This document shows positions 33,490 to 43,439 of a stretch of 64,000 nucleotides of DNA, piece by piece. The stretch lies in NCBI GenBank assembly GCA_023512835.1, contig CM042085.1:33576312-33640311 (forward strand), written 5' to 3'. Within the stretch, counting starts at the first letter, position 1, and every line of letters begins with the position of its first letter. A program made the position numbers and the translations under genes. This DNA is from Taxillus chinensis. Lineage: Eukaryota; Streptophyta; Magnoliopsida; Santalales; Loranthaceae. The notes beneath the pieces are model-generated. The model saw nothing but the letters and a program-made list of their open reading frames with translations, searched no databases and was not told the origin of the DNA.

Positions 33490-34132
33490 GTGTGCCATGT
33501 GAATGTGGAATACAACTTGTTTATATCTTATTGTCACTACACTGCACCTATACACACCCTCATGTAAACGCTAGGAGCATGGGATGGGTTGGGGAGACAT
33601 GATCCCTACTGAGCTGTGGTTGCTCACCCCTCCCTCTATGTTGTGTTTTCTTTCAGGAACATACAAGCGTTAGGTGGGACCCCAAGGTGGAAGACCTTAT
33701 TTCCCTTACCGTCTTTCATTTTATGTTATTTTGTGGGAATTGATGTAACCCCAGTGGGGATGGATTGAAAAGAGGATTTTATTGTAATAAAGACTGGTTT
33801 GGATTGTGGATTGCTTTAATGAACATTATTTTCTTGAATGTGTTGTGGATGCTTAAAATGTTATATTCGGGGTTCGTATCCTAACCCCTTTGCCCTCCGT
33901 GTGGGTAAAAGGGGAGTCACGTACCTATTTCCTCGGGTTGGAAATTCAGGGCGTGACAGTTGTGGACCTACGGGTCGTGTGGTGTACCCTGAGGAGGACA
34001 CGATGCTATATGCATGGTTGTGGACCTACGGGTCGTGTGGTGAGAACCTATGAGTTGATTTGTACCTTTCATGGTTGTTTGTGTTAGCAGTGCTAGTGTT
34101 GATCGTTTGTTGTTTGTTGTTGTGGCCAGTGT

Positions 34133-34906
34133 GATGGCACCACCGAGGAGAGTTTCCTGAGGCCAGGGCCCAGCAGAGGAACCCACGATAGAGTCGGGGC
34201 ACCAGGGGCAGTAAAGCCCGCAGCAGAGGTCGTCAGCTTGTGGGACCTGATTTGGCTCAGGTGTTGATTCAGTTGCAGGAGGCCATGTAGGGTATGCAGG
34301 GCTCGATGAGGGATATGGCAAGAGAGGTGGATGAGCTGAAGAGGCAGCAGCAACCTCAGCAGCCGCCACAACCTCAAGAAGAGGAGGCAAGGGTGGTGCG
34401 GGATGTGCACCGGCCAGGAGGTCGTGATAGAGCCAGCACGACGAGGAGTAGACTGGGCTGCATAGTTTTTGAAACATGCACCCAGGACTTTTGAGGATGG
34501 TTCACGGCCAGAGGCAGCCGAGGACTGGATTAAGTGGACAGAGGACATCTTTGAGATGATTGGGGTGCCAGATAAAGAGCGGGTGCGAGTGGCAACGCAC
34601 TATCTGTTGGGTATCCCACGTAGGTGGTGGGATTCCACTAGAGCTGTCCATGGCGGTCAAGATGGGATGGAGGGAGTTTGTGGAGCGCTTCTTTGGGGAG
34701 TATTTTCCCGGCTCGGTACGGTATGCCCGACGGAGAGAGTATTATGAGCTTCAGCAGGGTAGCCAGACGGTGGGTGAGTATGTGCAAGCCTTCACAGATT
34801 TAGGGCGGTTTGCTCTTGAGGCTTAGGAGAAGGAAACCCGTAAGACGCAGGATTTTATTTAGGGCTTGAGGCCATCTTTGAAAAACAAGCTGGAATCGAT
34901 GTAGTT
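34133..34906 (+). pseudogene. gag: element G gag, truncated
   Basis: Start taken at ATG 34133 (MAPPRR), the usual start of Tekay/Del-type gags. A stop follows within ten codons. The region from about 34294 has a Gln/Pro-rich linker. From about 34470 to 34826 lies the retrotransposon gag domain: EDWIKWTEDIFEMIGVPDKE, a TRRWWDS-type turn, WREFVERFFGEYFPGSVRY and ELQQGSQTVGEYVQAFTDLG. Two frame changes and TAG or TAG-like stops (about 34826, 34860, 34900) break it. It is then cut at 34906 by the end of the A' LTR. The full gag would build the capsid shell. Confidence 0.85.
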
Positions 34907-36894
34907 TGTAGGTCCCAAAGTGAGTCTAGAGGGGGGGGGGGTGAATAGACTTTCTTCGTCCTGGGAAGCTAGACTGTTAGCTGGTTTTGGATTTGTCTAT
35001 GGATGACTACGTGGAAGTATTGATGGAGAAGACGACAGTAGTAATGTGAGTGATGTGAGACGTAATGAACTATCAGACAAATCTGAGATGGGAGTAAATG
35101 TTCTTTGCTGAACAGATCTCAGATGTAATAGGAATGAACCTAGATAGTTTTGATTGTGGGAAACAACAAGGAAAAGAGACTTAATGATCGTGCTGGATCT
35201 TGGATGAACAAGAGAGTATGATGGATCAAAAGCTTTGATCTTGATCTTGGTTCAACGTGGTGCACAACACTTCCAAGTTTGTTCTCTCTCTTTCTCTCAG
35301 AGTCTCTCTCTCTTGTGTTGGAACTCTTTCTTGAATTCTGCAAAAGATATTATCTTAATGTGTGTCAGAATCCTTTTTCTTGTGTTCTGTGTTTTCCACG
35401 CTTTCAGAGAAATAAAAAAACTCATTTTTTTTCGTTTCGTGTGAGAGAGATATATATTTTTAAGGTTAGATTGCTGTGCGCCTAGTTGTCCATCCAACAG
35501 ACTGACTTCCCACTACTGGATATGCGGGATGTCAGGGGATGGGTTGATCTGCTTCGATTTACAGATTTGTTGCCCATGCTACGTAGTTGTATGACCATAC
35601 TTGCGTAGTCGATCTTGGCCGTTCATTCATGGAGAGTGGTTGATTGAAATTAATGCGGCATTAATTGCACTCCACAGCTGCTCTGGACGGCGCAGGTTCA
35701 CTATATAAACCCTAGTTGAAGATATCGCTAAGTGAATATGCTTAGGGTTGTAAGTATGCTTTGAAGGTGAGTGCCTCATAGGTTTGGTGACTCGAAGGAT
35801 TCAATTAGAGCTTATCAAAGTTGCGGAAGTTTGCTTTAGGCTTTATAGTGTTGATATCTGCGAGTCTACGACTCACACATCTTCGAGTCTTCGAGGCTAG
35901 AGTTCGAGTTAGATTAATTCTTTTGTGTCACTCTATTAACTGTGAGTCTATGACTCTATGAGTTTGCGACTTTCCTAATGGCTCTTAGAGTGACTTCTTC
36001 GTAGTGCGCCTAATCTATCCGTTGTTACAGATGCGAGTCTACGACCCTAGCTTTGCGGATCTACGACCCTCGGGTTTCTCAGTTTATTTTACTTTACTAA
36101 GAGGCTCTTCGACTCTGTGAGTCTTCAACCTTGAAAATCTTTGACTCTACGAGTCTTAGACTTTACATTTCTTCCTTGGCCTTTCACAGTTGTTTATGCT
36201 ATAAGATTATTCTACGAGTCTTCGACTCTACGGCTACAACCCTTCAGCTACAACTCTCTGCCTTCAAGATGTTCGAGTCTGTGATATGTCTGACAAGTTC
36301 TTTAACATACCTGTATCCCTTGAGTCTACGACTCTACGAGCCTTGAGTCTACGACTCTACGACTTTCGAGTTACAGATTCATTTAAGTTGGCCAGTCTTG
36401 TTGGCTTCGACTCTTCGACCTTCGACCTACGAGAGTGCGAGTCCTTGTTTTCTTAATAGGGTTTTAAGGCTGCGATTCTACAACCCTTGAGTCTACGAGT
36501 CTAGCGGTACTTTAAGTTCTATAAGTGACATGAGCGCTCTAGGAACTCTGCAGTTCTACAGGCTTCGAGTCTTCGAATTATTTAAGTTTGGTTACTATTC
36601 TTTTATTCTTCGACTCTACGAGTCTCTAAATTGAATCGTCGCTTACAGTAACACTCCCTTTTTCGTACTGCGACTCTACGACCTTCAACCTGGGATCTAC
36701 GAGTGGCAGTGTGTTCTGTCACAAATATGCTTCGAGTCTCCAGACCCTACGAGTCTACGAGCCTCTCGTCAATATGTCCTGTGACAATTTTACTTCTACG
36801 AACTACAACTCTTTGACCCTACGACCTTCGGATCTTCGAGTCTCCAGACTTAGACTATATGTTGGCAGCTTCATCAAATCCTATATTTCCAACA
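34907..36894 (-). mobile_element. A' 3' LTR
   Basis: 1988 bp. On the - strand it runs from TGTTGGAAATATAGGATTTG to CTTTGGGACCTACA, with the polypurine tract adjoining at 36895. The - strand sense TATA candidate is the ATATATATCTC area near 35445-35460. The CGACTCTACGAG array fills about 35800-36860. Confidence 0.92.
35702..35715 (+). promoter_or_regulatory. possible antisense promoter in A' LTR
   Basis: TATATAAACCCTAG combines a TATA box and a telo-box motif on the strand opposite to the element. In element A the corresponding bases are mutated (TGTACAAACCCTAG on the complementary strand). Only sequence resemblance supports this. Confidence 0.3.
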
Positions 36895-36905
36895 ATCTCC
36901 CCCTA
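36895..36905 (-). other. A' 3' polypurine tract
   Basis: The + strand ATCTCCCCCTA is AGGGGGAGAT-type on the - strand, directly before the LTR. Confidence 0.88.
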
Positions 36906-37412
36906 TTTAATGTAAGCTGACAGCGGGTGGAAAACATGAAGTCTGAGACTATGAGTTTAATGGGCAGTTTTAAGTTAACGAAAAATATCTTTGCATATGA
37001 AAAATTTGGAGGAGACCAAAATTACAAAAATGCACGCTCCTCTCCCCCGTAGGCATTAGCTGCCTCCCTGTCACGGATAACTCCCCCTACGACCTTTGCT
37101 GCCCCCGAGATATACTCCCCTTTCTGGGGGCGAGGAACAAGCACCGGAACACAAATCATATGGGAGCAATGCAATAAATCATAGACCAACAGCAGCAGCG
37201 CAAAGGCATACACAAAACGTAATCGAGATAAAGAAAGTACACGAAAGAAAACACGAAAGAGGAAAGTGTAAGAGCAGTGTACAAGGAGATAAAGTACAAG
37301 ATAGTTACGGTTTAAAGTCGGAATATATTACACTTTGTGTAAACAAAAAAACAACTGTTTGCTCACGCAGAAGTTGAGCAGTAGTTAGATGCGACCGAGG
37401 CGGCGTGATTGC
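36906..37412 (-). other. A' 3' spacer
   Basis: Non-coding counterpart of 11225-11751, with complements of the GGGGGAG boxes near 37043, 37083 and 37115. Confidence 0.65.
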
Positions 37413-40292
37413 TCACACGATCAAATTCAGGCATGAGGGCGGTGAAGCCGGTGGTGGTCAGGATGCGATTATAGTAGCAAACATAGAACCCACAACTATG
37501 AGCATCATCCTGAGCAGAACGCCTTGTTTAACTCGAGTAATTTCCATTGGTTTGGAAAGATGATAGCCACCACACCCATGCGAATATCCCTGCAGGACAC
37601 GGGTGAGGGTGCGGTTGAATTCACGGAGTTGTTCACGCCGATGGATTAGTAGAGTAGTAGGCTTGGAGTCAAAGATGACGAACCTCTTGGTTCTTGAAGT
37701 CAATATCGAGACGAACAGGGGATGAGCACATGGTCGACCTCATTCCATGGACGGAAGGAGTTCTCATATCTGCGACCCTGTATAAACTCGATCATTGATG
37801 CATCATCGATGAGCCGTGCCTGCATGATCGGCAAATAGAGTTCCACCCGTGTATCTCGGCGGATATGGAGAGGCAAGCTTCTCCGGATATGACTTTTGTG
37901 CAAAGAGATGAATCAAGATTATCCATTTCTTCATTAGATTATCGACACAGTCAGGGCCGATGAAGAATGCTTTGTAGCCACAAGTCTACGCGGTGGTATC
38001 TCCAAAGAACATAGCTATTGAAAGCCGCAAGTTCAGCCTGAGCTGGCTCTTGTAGTCATAGTGCACTTTGTACCATCGGTTGGCCGGTGGTAGTAGTGGT
38101 TGGTTTAGTAGGGGAAGCGGGCATGGTATACTCGGCCGTACTTGGATGGGTCGTTGAGGGACCAGGCCGAGTAGAGGATGATGGTTAGTGGGGAGCGACT
38201 AGATGCTTCTTCATGCGCGTTCCAATGGGCACATCATCATCATCAAAATCAGTAAGAACAGTGGCTCTGTGTGCACGCTTTCATCCACGAGCATAGGTAG
38301 CTTCCGGTCGTGGTTGTGGAGGAGGAGAGGGTTGAGGTGAAGTTGGGTGAGGTGCTGGAGGACTGGGAGCAGGACTGGTTGAGGGTGTAGGGTCATCAAT
38401 GGGAACCGGCTCAGGTCTGTCCTTAGAAGTCTTTGGAGGTGGCTTTATGGTGAGAGTGATCTCTCCACGATCCAATCGGCTGCAGGCTTCAAAGATAGGA
38501 CCTATAGTTTTAAGAAATCCCTCATGCCGATTCTTGTACGCCTCCTTTATGTCTTCACCTGTGGTTCTCGAGGCGTTTAAAACCTTCGGTGCTTACTCTG
38601 ATGAGGGATTCCAGTTTAGTCTTGACCCTTTCTAACTCAAAGTCTGAAAGTTCAACTTCATTTCTGAGCTTCTCCATTCCCTCCTCCACTGCAGAGAATC
38701 GTCCCTCAACTGCTTGAATGTTAGGTGTGAAATTCAACAGTCCAGAAGTGGTCAGTTTTTCCAAAACCTTGTCAGCAATTCGGTCCACTTCCTCAGCAGT
38801 CAAGGCCCATGATTGAGAGGTAGAAGCCAATGGAATGGATGATGGGATGTGGAAGGTTAAGTCCTCATTCCTCTGAGTGACCACTTGATGAGTCGCTGGT
38901 CCAAGTGGAGTGGTCATCTCAGGTGCTTCTACATGCTCAGAAGCATGTTGTACTTCCTCTACATCGGAGTCACTTATCGCTTCAACAAGAGGTGCCTCCT
39001 CCTCTTCATCAGGAATCTTATCCATCTCGGCATCTCGGGGATTTAATGTGTCAGAGTGTCACCTATGATAAGAGATGGGGCAACCATCGAAACTGCTTCT
39101 ATAGGGTCTCTTCTTACAAGACCCTGATCCACAAGCCAGCTAATCAGATGTTCTCTGTCCACCATCTACTTCCCGAAGGCTGTCCATGCCTTTCTCAATT
39201 CAGCGGGGCTCATATGAGCCTTAGCATACTCAATATAAAAGTCTTCTCATTTAGACTCCCCAAGAGAGCTTAATAAAATAATATTGTACCCCTACCTTCT
39301 GGGATATCCTGTACCGGTGACTACCCTCCAGTGCAGCTCTCTTACTTCTCGCAGTATCACTGGGCCTGTCAACAGGTTGAGCTTCCTTGGTTGTAGGATT
39401 AGGGGGAAACAAGTTCTGACAATATTCTCCACCACTTCAGTAATGTGTGCTGTGGCTGCAGACGTAGAGGAACCCCTAGAAGTCTGTAGGACACGGGCCA
39501 GCGGTCGTGGAATGTGAGCTGGGGCCCTTACAGAGCTGGCTGTGCCCTCTGCATGACTTCTCGTGCTCGACTCCGGCCTCTTCATCGACTTGATCTCCAG
39601 CCGACCATCCTCATATATGCTCTTAAAAATATATTTGGTCGGCAGTGGCACTACGGGTCTTTGGTTGAAGATTTCAGGATGAAGGAACTGCATGATTTTA
39701 ATTAAAACTAGTCCGAAGTGTCCCTTCTTGCTCTTGATCATGTTGTGCAACCGAGCACCCGGCCTATTCTGTTTCTTTGCAAGACACTACACATGATCTT
39801 CATCTGCTCATGACTTGCAGAGTCATGAGCAATCTTCTTGCACATTAGGCACTGTCTGGTGACTATGAGAGTCGCCAGTGCCTGACCGGAGAACCCAATC
39901 TTTAGGGCTCCCTATCTTTGCTTTCCAGGGTTGGAATACCCCAGAAAGGACTTACAGTCATCTCGGGAAAGACTAGGTAGGGGTTGGAAGTTACCTGTAG
40001 GGAGCTAGAAAACTTCTTGCAACGTTTCGGCTGATATCCGAATTTCCACTCCGTGTGTAGTGCCTACCAGGTCTTGCCCAAAAATAGACAACGTTTCATG
40101 GAATTTCAACATATCTTCCACCAGAATGTCATGCGTCCCAGTACAGACGGATGCAATGCCAGTATCATCGAGGCAACTTCTGAATTCGCCCAGCTAGCTG
40201 ACTTTGGCGTCGCCGATGGCTTCCCAATCGATGATGAAGCCCGGGACGATGTTGTTTAGTTCGTCGGCCATCGATGAGCTTGGACCTGCCAT
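37413..40292 (-). pseudogene. A' additional ORF, keeps the Ulp1-like Cys codon but lost the His region
   Basis: Start ATG at 40290-40292 (MAGPSSSMADELNNIVPGF), the best start seen in family A. Parts as in A: the N-terminal transposon-protein-like region with GQDLVGTTHGVEIRISAETL, then the KKGHFGLVLIK segment (39292-39750), an acidic stretch, a coiled coil (about 38560-38770), a Pro-rich part and the Ulp1-like end. Here the Cys codon TGT is intact at 37492-37494 within DDAHSCGFYVCYY, although a 1-base deletion just before it shifts the frame. The segment holding PHW in A is deleted near 37710. Several other frameshifts are present. Stop codon at 37413-37415. Non-functional, but it shows the family once encoded the Cys. 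Confidence 0.7.
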
Positions 40293-40481
40293 AGAGGTTA
40301 TAGAAAGAGAAAGAGACACTTGTAGAGAGAGATTGTAAGGTTCAAAGGTGGTCAGAAGAGAGAGAAAGAGAGAGAGAACAAGAATCGAAGAGAGAGAAAG
40401 AGGGAGCGCTTAGGCTTAGGGTTCGAGTGTGAAAACGAACAAAGTACCTCTCGGGCTCGTCTCTATCTCGTGACTTATATA
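40293..40481 (-). promoter_or_regulatory. candidate internal promoter and leader of A' aORF
   Basis: TATATAAG on the - strand at 40474-40481, then GAACCCTAAGCCTAAG (about 40409-40424), then a CT-rich leader down to the ATG at 40292. Spacing from TATA box to ATG is about 185 bases, close to the 196 in element A. Confidence 0.5.
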
Positions 40482-42153
40482 TGAGGTGAGAAGCGTACCA
40501 TAGAAGTCACACAATTTGTCGGTTCGTCTTCAGGTCCGCGTCCTTTTCTCTGACCCATCTCTTTATCTTCCGGATCTACCCGTTGGAAAATTCAAGCGAT
40601 ATGTACACGTCACCCCTTATGTTGATGTATTTTGAATGTTAAGTGCACAGTGACGTGCTGACGTGTCTCCGACGCTTGAATAACGAGGGAACTGATTCTG
40701 TCCCGCTTCGACCCTTTGGAACTGCAACTCTACGAAGCTGTGTTTAGGATGAGTCTACGACTCTCCGAGCTTCGAGGCTACGAAGAAGCAGTCTTTGATG
40801 CAGCAGTTCTTCGATGGTGTTTGCTTCGTGGTCGACTACAGATTCAATTACCAAGGTGGATTTCTCTGAACTTTTTCAACACTTAACAACACGAGTGTGA
40901 TGCATATTATATTTCACATAAAATTATGCATGATGAACAGTGTTGTAAGTGAAATTGGGCGTGTCCAGAACTTGTGTTCTTTCTGCCGTAATACCTGGTT
41001 GACATGTACGACTACTATAGAACAATCATTTATATTTCCACAAAGCTTAGAAACTACTAAGTGTATCATCACATACTTCTTTATGCAGGACAATGATCAC
41101 AATGTTAACATAGCATCCAGTAATCCATGGTTGGTCTAATGCAACAACCTAGTCATGAATTCAGTAGTCTCCTCACATATTCAAAGAAACTCACTCAATG
41201 GAGGCCTCACCTTCTCACTCTCGGATTAGCATGTGACTTTGATTCAGGAACTAGGAATGCACTGTTAGATAATCTCATGGTCAACCGAATCTTAACACAC
41301 CCCCGATCCACCAATGATTGTCAATTTAGTATAGATGACTTGAGAGACAAGATGACACTATTGAGAATCGGAACACACACTCTAGTATTGTCTAATTTAC
41401 AACACAAGACATACTTAGAGTTTGGAGTTTGATCATTACTATTTTCTCGTGTGAGGTACCCCTTTTCTTCGTAGAGCACGCCTTTCCGGTGCTAATTCAT
41501 GACCCTTTTCATTTGGACGGGGCTCAACACGCTTTCTTTTGGATATCGATGATCATTCAGTTTGAACTCCAATTATTACTCGAAAGAGATACATCGAGGG
41601 TGGTAGTGAGGACTCCCCCTAAGACAGGCAATTGATTTTAATAGTTTCTTTTTGCTTTTTTTCACCTTGCCTTTTTTTTCATTGAAAGGTATCGGCTCTT
41701 TTTTGAGTAATAGGCCTTTAATAATTCTCAAGTTCTATAGTCTCAATCATCCTTAGAGCATTAAATCATTGAGGATCCTTTCCGTGCAAGCCAACAAGTG
41801 CCATGAGATACAACGGTTATCGCTAGTTAGTGAATGCAATGCTACATGGTGATATTCACTCAAGATGAAAACGGAAACTAGTGGGAATATCATTTAATTG
41901 AGGTATGATGGAAATGACACTCTCTTCACTCTGGACTTGAGGATTCATGACAGGTTTTACAAAAGATTTAAACCAGGTTCAGAGGTAGCAAGTTTCATCC
42001 ATGTGATTTCTCAATTACCTGCAGTAGAAATGTATGAATCACACTCAGACATTGCTAATATTCATTGAGAGATAAACAATCGTTGACTGTGTCATACCTA
42101 TGTTCATACTCAGGTATTGAGGTTGAACTGAAACTCAAGACATGCAATAAGTA
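40482..42153 (-). other. A' spacer between aORF leader and pol
   Basis: No supported gene. Collinear with 4771-6327 of element A. It includes a TCGAAG-type stretch (about 40690-40850) and the polypurine-like box GGGGGAGTC (complement at 41611-41619). Confidence 0.65.
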
Positions 42154-43434
42154 TTATGAAGTTAAGTCTAACATGCCAAGTTTTGTCAGAAGTTCATTCA
42201 ACCTGGCTTCTTGCAGTGGTTTGGTGAAGATGTCGGCAAGTTGGTCATCAGTGGATATATACTCAAGGGAAATGTCCTTCTTCAGCACATGGTCACGTAT
42301 GAAGTGATGTCTGACCTCAATGTGCTTGGTTTTGGGATGCATGACAGGATTGTTGGAAATTGCAATGGCAGTTGTGTTGTCACAGATAGTGGCACGACCT
42401 TCAAGTTAAACCCATAGTCTGAAAGTTGATCGCCATCCAAAGCAATCGAGCATAACAACTTCCTGCAGCAATATATTCTGCTTGGTTGTTGAAGTTGAAA
42501 CTAAATTCTGTTTCTTACTAAACCAAGATACAAGTCTATTGCCAAGCAGTTGGCATGTTCCACTTGTGCTCTTCCTATCAATCCGCAGAACCAACAAAAT
42601 CGCATCCGAAAATCCTCTCGGTTTAAATTCAGACTCCCTTGGGTACCAAAGTCCCAAATTTTTAGTTCCCTTGAGATACCGCATAATCCTTTTGCCACCA
42701 GGTCCGCCTTGTTTCGATTACAATACCATCAGCATCAAGTTTGTTTCTAAATATCCATTTCACACCAATGACTTGTTGTGATCTAGGCCTGTTGACTAAC
42801 TCCTATACTTTGTCTCTTGAAATGATTGAGCTCTTCTTGCATAGCATCAATCCAATAGGGATCCCGAATCGCATCATCTATTGCTTTTGGCTCCACTTGT
42901 GATAAGAAACACATGTATAGATTCTCATGAAGTGTGGTAGCCCTTGTTTTGACCCGTGCAGCAGGATCTCCTATTATTAGTTCAACTGGGTGGTCCTTTA
43001 ACCTTCTCGTTGCCTTTGGAAGGTCTTCTCTTTCTTCATGTTGAATGCCCAACCGCTCATGTTAGGTTCTTGGGCTGGTGGAGTTGACAAAGACCGAACA
43101 GGTTGAATGTTAGAGTCATGATCTTCTCGTTGATTTTTGATTTGATTCTCGTAGTAACCGGTTCAGCTCTTTGGTCTTGGTATAGGTTCATCTTCTAGTG
43201 GTTCAGCTTGTTGTAGGATTATCTCGTGCCTTGGTATTCTACTAGGATAGTATCCCGCACTTCATGTACATTTTGGTCTCCTTTCTGCATACCATGGTTA
43301 GTCTCATCAAATGAAACATTAATAGACTCTTCAACAGTTCTAGTCCTTCTATTAAACACATGATAAGCCTTGCTGGTCATGGAATATCCAACAAGATACC
43401 CATCATTTGACTTGGCATCAAACTTATTTAAGTA
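42154..43434 (-). pseudogene. pol: A' pol, RT remnant and RNase H
   Basis: Read leftward: integrase end (KFDAKSNDGYLVGYSMTSKA at 43434), the RT start ([18 protein letters not shown] about 42830; [18 protein letters not shown] about 42740), then an abrupt jump at 42686-42692 to [17 protein letters not shown] of the RNase H side. RNase H fragments follow to LGMLDLTS and stop 42154-42156. Compared with element A about 784 bases are missing, including the whole YVDD core. Frameshifts lie near 42410 and 42680. Not functional. Confidence 0.88.
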
Positions 43435-43439
43435 ATCCT

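Larger units (their letters stand above)
32300..33958 (+). mobile_element. T2: solo LTR of the T1 family
   Basis: 1659 bp from TGTAAGGACCCGTGTTTTGA to CAGGGCGTGACA, flanked by GTTGT at 32295-32299 and 33959-33963. TATA box CTATATAAGG at 32787-32796, GA tract at about 32851-32870. No internal domain, so it is a solo LTR. It sits in the leader of element G between primer site and gag. Confidence 0.92.
29766..34906 (+). mobile_element. element G: gypsy (Tekay/Del-like), 5' part
   Basis: 5' LTR 29766-31973, primer site, leader and gag. Solo LTR T2 interrupts the leader and A' interrupts gag at 34906. The remaining gag, pol and 3' LTR are expected beyond the right edge of the window. The five bases before the LTR are AATGG. 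The gypsy nature rests on the gag domain and LTR type, because no pol is in view. Confidence 0.8.
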
